Assembly (NCBI GenBank): GCA_934553285.1
Contig: CAKTFD010000078.1
Span: 1 to 9,996 of the forward strand
DNA from: an uncultured Faecalibacterium sp.
GTDB taxonomy: Bacteria; Bacillota; Clostridia; Oscillospirales; Ruminococcaceae
Length of the DNA: 9,996 nucleotides
Direction: 5' to 3'
Positions 5,611 through 9,996 of this stretch are shown here, one piece after another. Position 1 is the stretch's first letter. Each line of letters starts with the position of its first letter. A program made the translations under genes and the position numbers. Below the pieces are notes generated by a model. That model searched no databases and was not told where the DNA came from. It was given only the letters and a program-made list of their open reading frames with translations.

Positions 5611-7272
5611 ATGAAGACCGATATCGAGATCGCGCAGGAAGCAAAAATGAAGCCTATCACCCAGATCGCAGCACAGTTGGGTCTGGACGAAGAGCATGTG
5701 ATCCCCTATGGCCGCTATAAGGCCAAGATCGACCACCGCCTGATTCACAACGCCAAAAAGCAGGGCAAGCTGATCCTGGTGACCGCCATCAGCCCCACCC
5801 CGGCCGGTGAGGGCAAGACCACCACCAGCGTGGGCCTGGCCGATGCCATGAACGCTCTGGGCAAAAAGACCATGCTCTGCCTGCGCGAGCCTAGCCTTGG
5901 CCCCGTGTTCGGCATCAAGGGCGGCGCAGCCGGCGGCGGCTATGCACAGGTGGTGCCCATGGAGGACATCAACCTGCACTTTACCGGCGATCTGCACGCC
6001 ATTGGCACCGCCAACAACCTGCTGGCAGCCATGATCGACAACAGCATCCAGCAGGGCAACCCGCTGAACATCGATCCCCGCCGCATCACCTGGAAGCGCT
6101 GCATGGACATGAACGACCGGCAGCTGCGTTTCATCGTGGACGGCCTGGGCGGCAAGGTGAACGGCACCCCCCGCGAGGATGGTTTCGATATCACCGTGGC
6201 CAGCGAGGTCATGGCCATCTTCTGCCTGGCCACCAGCATCTCGGACCTGAAAGAGCGGCTGTCCCGCATCGTGTGTGCCTACACCTACGATGGCAAGCCG
6301 GTGACCGCCGGTGAGATCGGCGCTGCCGGTGCCATGACCGCCCTGTTAAAGGACGCGCTGGACCCGAACCTGGTGCAGACCCTGGAAAACAACCCCGCCA
6401 TCATCCATGGCGGCCCCTTTGCAAACATCGCCCACGGCTGCAACAGCGTACTGGCCACTAAGCTCAGCCTCTCTCTGGCCGATTACACCATTACCGAGGC
6501 CGGCTTTGGTGCCGACCTGGGTGCTGAAAAGTTCCTGGATATCAAGTGCCGCTACGCAGGCATTGCTCCTTCCGCCTGCGTGCTGGTGGCTACCGTGCGC
6601 GCCCTCAAGAGCCATGGCGGCGTAGCAAAGGCTGATCTGAACCAGCCCAACCTGGAAGCTGTCAAGGCCGGTGCCTCCAACCTGATCCGCCATATCGACA
6701 ACCTGAAAAACGGCTTTGGTCTGCCAGTGGTGGTCGCCATCAACGCCTTCCCCACCGATACTGCAGAAGAGCAGGCCTACGTGGAGCAGGTGTGCGCCGA
6801 GCAGGGTGTGCCCTGCGTGCTGAGCGAGGTGTTCGCCAAGGGCGGCGAAGGCGGCAAGGCTCTGGCTGAAAAGGTGCTGGAAGTGCTGGAGGACCGCCCC
6901 ATCCAGTACACCTACCCGCTGGAGATGCCCCTGAAAGACAAGATCCAGGCCATTGCCACCAAGATCTACCGTGCCGATGGCGTAAACTACAGCGCTGCCG
7001 CCAGCAAGACCCTGGCCGAGCTGACCGAGATGGGCTACGGTGATCTGCCCGTGTGCATCGCCAAGACCCAGTACAGTTTCAGCGATAATGCCAAGCTGAC
7101 CGGCGCCCCCACCGGCTTTACCATGGAGGTGCGCGAGGTGCGTCTGGCCGCCGGTGCAGGCTTTGTGGTCGTGATCTGCGGCAGCATCATGACCATGCCG
7201 GGCCTGCCCAAAAAGCCCGCCGCCGTCAATATCGATGTGGATGCCGATGGCAAGATCACCGGCCTGTTCTGA
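5611..7272 (+). CDS. fhs: Formate-tetrahydrofolate ligase (10-formyl-THF synthetase)
   Basis: The protein has 553 residues, matching the family's usual length of about 555. It joins formate to tetrahydrofolate with ATP, giving 10-formyl-THF for purine synthesis, initiator-tRNA formylation and one-carbon metabolism in the cytoplasm. The P-loop TPAGEGKTT is at 63-71. The FTHFS signature EPSLGPVFGIKGGAAGGG (93-110) is followed by QVVPMEDINLHFTGD, which closely matches characterised enzymes. The C-terminal part carries the conserved IMTMPGLPKKPAA stretch. ATG 5611 follows AAGGAGG with an 8-base spacer, and reading further upstream would run through the riboswitch. The gene is monocistronic, with its own promoter, ZTP riboswitch and a 16-bp terminator (7364-7405). 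No acetogenesis genes are visible here, so a biosynthetic role is most likely. Confidence 0.98.
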   Translation: MKTDIEIAQEAKMKPITQIAAQLGLDEEHVIPYGRYKAKIDHRLIHNAKKQGKLILVTAISPTPAGEGKTTTSVGLADAMNALGKKTMLCLREPSLGPVFGIKGGAAGGGYAQVVPMEDINLHFTGDLHAIGTANNLLAAMIDNSIQQGNPLNIDPRRITWKRCMDMNDRQLRFIVDGLGGKVNGTPREDGFDITVASEVMAIFCLATSISDLKERLSRIVCAYTYDGKPVTAGEIGAAGAMTALLKDALDPNLVQTLENNPAIIHGGPFANIAHGCNSVLATKLSLSLADYTITEAGFGADLGAEKFLDIKCRYAGIAPSACVLVATVRALKSHGGVAKADLNQPNLEAVKAGASNLIRHIDNLKNGFGLPVVVAINAFPTDTAEEQAYVEQVCAEQGVPCVLSEVFAKGGEGGKALAEKVLEVLEDRPIQYTYPLEMPLKDKIQAIATKIYRADGVNYSAAASKTLAELTEMGYGDLPVCIAKTQYSFSDNAKLTGAPTGFTMEVREVRLAAGAGFVVVICGSIMTMPGLPKKPAAVNIDVDADGKITGLF

Positions 7273-7301
7273 GCTGGTGCTCTCATCCCTTTTATAGCAA
7301 A

Positions 7302-7412
7302 ACGATTTTAATGGTCTCCGCTTCGCTCTGACCATAATTCAAGGAATTTTAATTTTTATGATCGTGGTTCAGAAACGTCTGCGGACGTTTCTGAACCACT
7401 TTTTTCACAGGA
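7302..7412 (+). repeat. Structured intergenic repeat, copy A
   Basis: The order is ACGATTT, a small hairpin ATGGTC (7311-7316)/GACCAT (7330-7335), an AT-rich link with GGAATTT, then a long hairpin and TTTTTTCACAGGA. The long hairpin is 16 perfect pairs (7364-7379 with 7384-7399), loop TGCG, T-run 7400-7405. It matches copies B (minus, 7436-7529) and C (9051-9163) in layout and conserved blocks. The arms differ but stay complementary. Confidence 0.75.
7364..7405 (+). terminator. Rho-independent terminator of fhs, formed by repeat copy A
   Basis: A 16-bp perfect stem (7364-7379/7384-7399) is closed by a cTGCGg loop of the UNCG type and followed by six T. It lies about 90 bases after the fhs stop. 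Confidence 0.85.
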
Positions 7413-7435
7413 AAAGCCGCCACCGGAAACAGCCC

Positions 7436-7529
7436 CTTCTGTGAAAATGCGTTTGTCGCGCCCCGCAGGGCGCGACAAACGCGAAATGAAGATGGCTAGA
7501 GCGCAGCGGAAGCCATTCCAAATCGTCCC
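7436..7529 (-). repeat. Structured intergenic repeat, copy B, tail-to-tail with copy A
   Basis: On the minus strand it begins GGGACGATTTGGAATGG (from 7529). It has the small hairpin ATGGCT/AGCCAT (7516-7511 with 7497-7492), then a 15-bp stem (7482-7468 with 7463-7449) with loop TGCG, then ATTTTCACAG. The first block is the same as in copy C. The long-stem sequence is unrelated to A and C but perfectly paired. It could act as a terminator for the minus-strand SGNH gene, although its T-run is only four. Confidence 0.75.
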
Positions 7530-7538
7530 ACACAGCAA

Positions 7539-7584
7539 GAAAGGCTGCTGCACAAATACCGTGCAGCAGCCTTTCCTGTTTTTT
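7539..7584. terminator. Hairpin terminator at the 3' end of the SGNH gene, probably bidirectional
   Basis: GAAAGGCTGCTGCAC (7539-7553) pairs perfectly with GTGCAGCAGCCTTTC (7561-7575) around a 7-base loop. On the plus strand CTG and six T follow (7579-7584). On the minus strand, the direction of the SGNH gene ending at 7583, the stem starts 7 bases after the stop but is followed only by TTGCTG. Confidence 0.65.
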
Positions 7585-8482
7585 ACTCCATGGTGTGGGT
7601 GCAAAGGTAGTCCACCCAGGCAGCGTAGCCTTCCGGCTTAATGTGGTAACCATCCGGCTGGGCATAGCTCTCGATCAAATCGCCGTTCTCATCGGCCAGT
7701 ACCTCCCACAGGTTGAGGAAGCAGCAGTCCTTTTCCAGTGCGATGGCCGCCAGCTCGTTGTTGATGCGGTACAACCGGTCCCGGTTCAGCCCTGCGTGGT
7801 TTGCCTGGGCGCTCACCTCCGGCCGCACCGGCGTGACCGACTGCACATAGATCGTTGCATCGGGCAACGCCTGGCTGATCATATCCAGCATCAGCCGGTA
7901 ATAGGTCAGAAAGCTGGTGTAATCGGTATCGCGTCCCAGCACATTGCTGCCCAGCAGCACATACACCGCCTTGGGCTGCTGGGCCGTCAGGGCGTCCAGC
8001 GGGATCTCGGTCACACCGTCCAGCCGCTTGCAGCTGGTGCCGTTGACAAAGGCATTGGGGCCTACCCCCTTATAGGCGCAAAACCGTGCGCCCGGCAGGC
8101 CGCTCTCGTAGATCTGCAGCCCCTGGGTCAGGCTGTCGCCCACAAAGCTGACCTGCGAGAACCAGCTTTTTTCCACCGGGGCCGTAGCCGGCAGCGCCGC
8201 CATGCGGAAGTCCAGCGCAGTTTCGGTGCTGTCTTCCAGCGTCTGCACCCTGAGCTGCCGCGCCAGCGGATAGCTTGTGGTGTTCCAGGTATCGTCCGTA
8301 GTCACCTGCCGCAGGATGGTGTTCTGGTCCAGCGCTGAGCTGCCGCGCTCCCGGTGCAGCACCTTCCACAGGATGCCAACGGAGGCCAGCAAGGCCAGCA
8401 GTGTCAGCAGCGCCACACCGATAAATATCCTGCGCCAGCGCCGGTGCAAAATACGCCGCCGGTATTCCTGATAATCTGCCAT
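7583..8482 (-). CDS. Membrane-anchored SGNH/GDSL-type hydrolase
   Basis: The protein has 299 residues. A short basic N-terminus (RRRILHRRWRR, 8-18) precedes one membrane helix (about 19-41) with no signal-peptidase site seen. The catalytic domain should therefore sit outside the cell, tethered. SGNH blocks: FVGDSLTQG (113-121) with nucleophile Ser117; a glycine in KGVGPN (138-143); LLGSN (176-180) with Asn180; DGYHIKPEGY (277-286) with Asp277 and His280 as the catalytic pair. Block III reads GSNV rather than the usual GxND, but the key Asn is kept. Such enzymes remove O-acetyl or other ester groups from cell-wall glycans or other surface polymers; the substrate here is unknown. ATG 8482 follows GAGGG with a 6-base spacer, and the gene has its own promoter (8527-8554). 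It appears monocistronic. Confidence 0.88.
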   Translation of the reverse strand: MADYQEYRRRILHRRWRRIFIGVALLTLLALLASVGILWKVLHRERGSSALDQNTILRQVTTDDTWNTTSYPLARQLRVQTLEDSTETALDFRMAALPATAPVEKSWFSQVSFVGDSLTQGLQIYESGLPGARFCAYKGVGPNAFVNGTSCKRLDGVTEIPLDALTAQQPKAVYVLLGSNVLGRDTDYTSFLTYYRLMLDMISQALPDATIYVQSVTPVRPEVSAQANHAGLNRDRLYRINNELAAIALEKDCCFLNLWEVLADENGDLIESYAQPDGYHIKPEGYAAWVDYLCTHTME

Positions 8483-8526
8483 GTCGTTCCCTCGCTTCCG
8501 GCCCGGGTACGGGCTGTTCTATTTAT

Positions 8527-8554
8527 AGTATAGCATAACTGCTCCTGACAGCAA
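8527..8554 (-). promoter_or_regulatory. Promoter of the SGNH hydrolase gene
   Basis: On the minus strand TTGCTG (8554-8549), a 16-base spacer and TATACT (8532-8527) with an extended TGC match sigma-70 elements. It lies 45 bases upstream of ATG 8482. Confidence 0.6.
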
Positions 8555-8581
8555 GCCCCATTTGGCAAAAAAGCACCGGCA

Positions 8582-8617
8582 GCTTTGCACGGTATGCAGC
8601 GGTTTCTGTGCAAAAGC
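8582..8617. repeat. Inverted repeat in the divergent promoter region
   Basis: GCTTTGCAC (8582-8590) pairs with GTGCAAAAGC (8608-8617), with one bulged A and a 17-base centre. It lies between the two divergent promoters and could be a shared operator. No matching regulator is in the window. Confidence 0.3.
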
Positions 8618-8639
8618 GCTCCCCGGCCTGCGCAAATGC

Positions 8640-8669
8640 TTGCATCCCATAGGGCGGATGTGTTATACT
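8640..8669 (+). promoter_or_regulatory. Promoter of the 95-residue protein gene
   Basis: TTGCAT (8640-8645), an 18-base spacer and TATACT (8664-8669) preceded by TGT (extended -10). It is 34 bases upstream of ATG 8703. Confidence 0.65.
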
Positions 8670-8702
8670 AAGATGAATCTAAACGACAGGGAGGCTTTCA
8701 CG

Positions 8703-8990
8703 ATGGCATTTACACCCAAATTGACTTATAAAGGCAAGCCCCTCGTCCGCAAGGACAACGAGCTGTATTACGGCAGCATGACCGACCCGTATGTGCTGTA
8801 TCTGCAGATTTTGACCACCACCCCGGTGGGCGAACAGCAGGTAGCCGATAAGGTGCACCTGATGCTGCTTTCCACCGATACCACCAAGGCTCCGCAGGAG
8901 CGTGTGGCACGCCAGACCACCAAGCACGGCCTGTACAACGCGCTGGATATCGGCAGCATCTGGCTGCAGAAGGCCAACGAGACCCGCTGA
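8703..8990 (+). CDS. Small conserved-looking protein of unknown function (95 residues)
   Basis: ATG 8703 follows AGGGAGG with an 8-base spacer, and the gene has its own promoter and a strong terminator (9007-9047). It is therefore a real single-gene unit. The product is soluble, with no signal peptide, membrane helix or cysteine. The sequence opens with a Lys-rich beta-like stretch (TYKGKPLVR, 8-16), then LYYGSMTDPYVLYLQIL (21-37). A Thr-rich middle (38-62) and a C-terminal GLYNALDIGSIWLQKA (76-91) follow. I recall similar short proteins with a YYG-x-M-x-DPYV motif in other Clostridia, but I know of no assigned function or fold. The alternation of polar and hydrophobic residues suggests a small alpha/beta domain. 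Base composition is like its neighbours, and nothing suggests recent transfer. I assign no function. Confidence 0.8.
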   Translation: MAFTPKLTYKGKPLVRKDNELYYGSMTDPYVLYLQILTTTPVGEQQVADKVHLMLLSTDTTKAPQERVARQTTKHGLYNALDIGSIWLQKANETR

Positions 8991-9006
8991 ACCAAATTAA
9001 AATGAA

Positions 9007-9047
9007 CAATGCCGGACAGTCTGCGGACTGCCCGGCATTGCATTTTT
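9007..9047 (+). terminator. Rho-independent terminator of the 95-residue protein gene
   Basis: Bases 9007-9021 pair with 9026-9040, 15 positions with one A/C mismatch, around a TGCG loop closed by C-G. Five T follow (9043-9047). The same UNCG-type loop occurs in the long hairpins of the repeat family, copy C of which starts four bases later. Confidence 0.85.
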
Positions 9048-9050
9048 ACA

Positions 9051-9163
9051 GGGACGATTTGGAATGGCCTCCGCGTGCGCTTTGGCCATATTCATAGGAA
9101 TTTCATTGAAGATTCGGGATGCAGAAACACCTGCGGGCGTTTCTGCATCCCATTTTTCACAGG
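9051..9163 (+). repeat. Structured intergenic repeat, copy C
   Basis: It begins GGGACGATTTGGAATGG, as copy B does. It has the small hairpin ATGGCC (9064-9069)/GGCCAT (9084-9089), a TTCATAGGAATTTCATT link, then a 16-position stem (9116-9131 with 9136-9151, one A/C mismatch), loop TGCG, and ATTTTTCACAGGA. It ends about 10 bases before the stop of the convergent zinc-ribbon gene. The plus-strand hairpin with five T (9153-9157) is a back-up terminator. Confidence 0.75.
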
Positions 9164-9173
9164 AGAAAAGCGT

Positions 9174-9749
9174 TTACTCCTCGGTCACCTCAAAATCCAG
9201 AGGCTTGCCGCAGTTTGGGCACTTGGGTGCGCCATCCAGCAGCTCGTCTTCCTCAAACACGGCGGTGCTGCCGCAGGCGGGGCAGGTCACTTCGTACTGC
9301 ACGGGGCCGTCCTCTGCGCTGTCTTCTTCATCGCCTTCCAGCGCCACCTCAAAGGTCACGCCGCAGTGGGCACAGTTGGCTTCGCCGGCATCCAGGTCGT
9401 CCTCGCTGACATAAACGGTCTCGCCGCAGTTGGGGCATGCCACCTCGTAGAACGGCTCGCTGGCGATGTCGTCATCCTTTGCGTCATCGTCCTCGTCGTC
9501 TGCGTCCTCTTCCTCGTCCGCATCCTCGTCCTCGTACAGGTCGGCTTCCAGGTCTTCCAGTTCCTCGCTCAGATCATTGATCTGGTCGTAGGCGCAGGTC
9601 AGATCCTCGTCCATGCTGGCAATGGCATCGGCCATCTCGCCCAGCAGGGCGGCCATCGCCTTGATGATCTTGCCCTCTTTGGTGCTCTCATCCACGCCCA
9701 GACCATCCACCAGGCCCTGCAGGTAGGCTGCTTTCTTGTTCAGTTCCAT
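9174..9749 (-). CDS. CD1247-like protein: N-terminal helical domain, acidic linker, two zinc ribbons
   Basis: The product has 191 residues. An N-terminal helical region (about 1-60, MELNKKAAYLQGLVDGLGVD at its start) resembles the CD1247 N-terminal domain known in Clostridia. It is followed by a strongly acidic stretch (about 62-95, mostly Asp/Glu) and two zinc-ribbon modules. Ribbon 1 has Cys105/Cys108 and Cys126/Cys129; ribbon 2 has Cys156/Cys159 and Cys177/Cys180. All four CxxC pairs are intact, so two structural zinc sites are expected. There is no signal peptide, so it is cytoplasmic. The function is unknown; nucleic-acid, RNA-polymerase or protein binding is only a guess. ATG 9749 follows AAGGAGG with a 9-base spacer. 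It lies downstream of efp on the same strand, separated by a terminator (9776-9809). Confidence 0.85.
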   Translation of the reverse strand: MELNKKAAYLQGLVDGLGVDESTKEGKIIKAMAALLGEMADAIASMDEDLTCAYDQINDLSEELEDLEADLYEDEDADEEEDADDEDDDAKDDDIASEPFYEVACPNCGETVYVSEDDLDAGEANCAHCGVTFEVALEGDEEDSAEDGPVQYEVTCPACGSTAVFEEDELLDGAPKCPNCGKPLDFEVTEE

Positions 9750-9775
9750 CTGAAATGCCCTCCTTGTGTATGATA

Positions 9776-9809
9776 CAAAAACCGGGCAAACGGTTGCCCG
9801 CTGCCCGGT
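9776..9809 (-). terminator. Rho-independent terminator of efp
   Basis: On the minus strand TGCCCGGT/ACCGGGCA (9802-9809 with 9781-9788) form an 8-bp stem. An alternative is CGGGCAA/TTGCCCG (9800-9794 with 9789-9783) with a 4-base loop. Both end before five T (9780-9776). It begins 13 bases after the efp stop and should limit readthrough into the zinc-ribbon gene. Confidence 0.7.
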
Positions 9810-9822
9810 ATGCGACAAATGA

Positions 9823-9996
9823 TCAGACGCGCTCCATATACTCGCCGGTGCGGGTATCGATGCGGATGTGGTCGCCCTCGTTGATGAACAGGGGCACACG
9901 GATCTCGGCACCGGTCTCAACGGTAGCGGGCTTCAGGGTGTTGGTGGCAGTGTTGCCCTTGACACCCGGCTCGGTCTGGGTAACTTCCAGCTCGAT
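9823..9996 (-). CDS. efp: Elongation factor P, C-terminal fragment (5' end outside window)
   Basis: The frame covers the last 57 residues and the TGA at 9825-9823; the start is beyond base 9996. The fragment reads IELEVTQTEPGVKG near its start and has PLFINEGDHIRIDTRTGEY near its end. This is the OB-fold C-terminal domain with the family's GD-x-I-R-I-DTRTGEY-x-ERV ending. EF-P binds the ribosome between the E and P sites and relieves stalling at polyproline. Its modifiable residue is in the missing N-terminal domain. Confidence 0.96.
   Translation of the reverse strand: MELEVTQTEPGVKGNTATNTLKPATVETGAEIRVPLFINEGDHIRIDTRTGEYMERV

Noticed and set aside
6346..7335. 329-codon minus-strand frame opposite fhs
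   Set aside because: His/Gly-rich shadow of fhs that runs past the fhs stop into the repeat region. No start signals.
7302..7584. CRISPR array or insertion sequence in the 310-base gap after fhs
   Set aside because: Only two inverted copies of one element, no regular spacers, no transposase frame and no target-site duplication. Better explained as structured repeats and terminators.

Overview
The window reads as a chromosomal segment of a GC-rich Clostridia-class Firmicute. Faecalibacterium or a close Oscillospiraceae/Ruminococcaceae relative is my best guess. The evidence is strong Shine-Dalgarno sites, a rhodanese-less ThiI paired with its own NifS-type desulfurase, formate-THF ligase behind a ZTP-type riboswitch, and a CD1247-like zinc-ribbon protein beside elongation factor P. 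Gene content is mostly housekeeping, with no phage, plasmid, CRISPR or transposase genes.

Layout. 1-249 (+) is the C-terminal end of a HAD phosphatase. A convergent intergenic region with three hairpins follows (250-502). The minus-strand cluster 5303 to 503 is transcribed in the order NifS-like cysteine desulfurase, thiI, cinA, then a membrane-anchored protein. I read that last protein as a degenerate, catalytically dead paralogue of the CinA C-terminal half. The first two genes make a tRNA 4-thiouridine pathway: the desulfurase supplies persulfide sulfur and ThiI inserts it at U8. CinA is the NMN deamidase / nucleotide-repair enzyme. 5304-5610 is a divergent control region. It holds the desulfurase promoter on the minus strand. 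On the plus strand it holds an fhs promoter, a ZTP (pfl-motif) riboswitch and a terminator that overlaps the riboswitch's conserved ligand-binding arm. fhs (formate-tetrahydrofolate ligase) occupies 5611-7272.

7273-7582 contains no gene. It holds two tail-to-tail copies of a structured intergenic repeat and a terminator. 7583-8482 (-) is a membrane-anchored SGNH hydrolase. A divergent promoter region separates it from a 95-residue conserved-looking protein of unknown function (8703-8990, +). A third repeat copy lies in the next convergent gap (8991-9173). Then come the acidic double zinc-ribbon protein (9174-9749, -) and the C-terminal end of EF-P (9823-9996, -, cut by the window edge).

Three things deserve a second look. 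First, the inactivated, tail-anchored CinA-like protein lies directly downstream of real cinA. Second, a three-copy repeat has stems that change in sequence but stay paired and keep a UGCG tetraloop, and every copy sits between convergent genes. Third, the riboswitch architecture of fhs can be read at base level.
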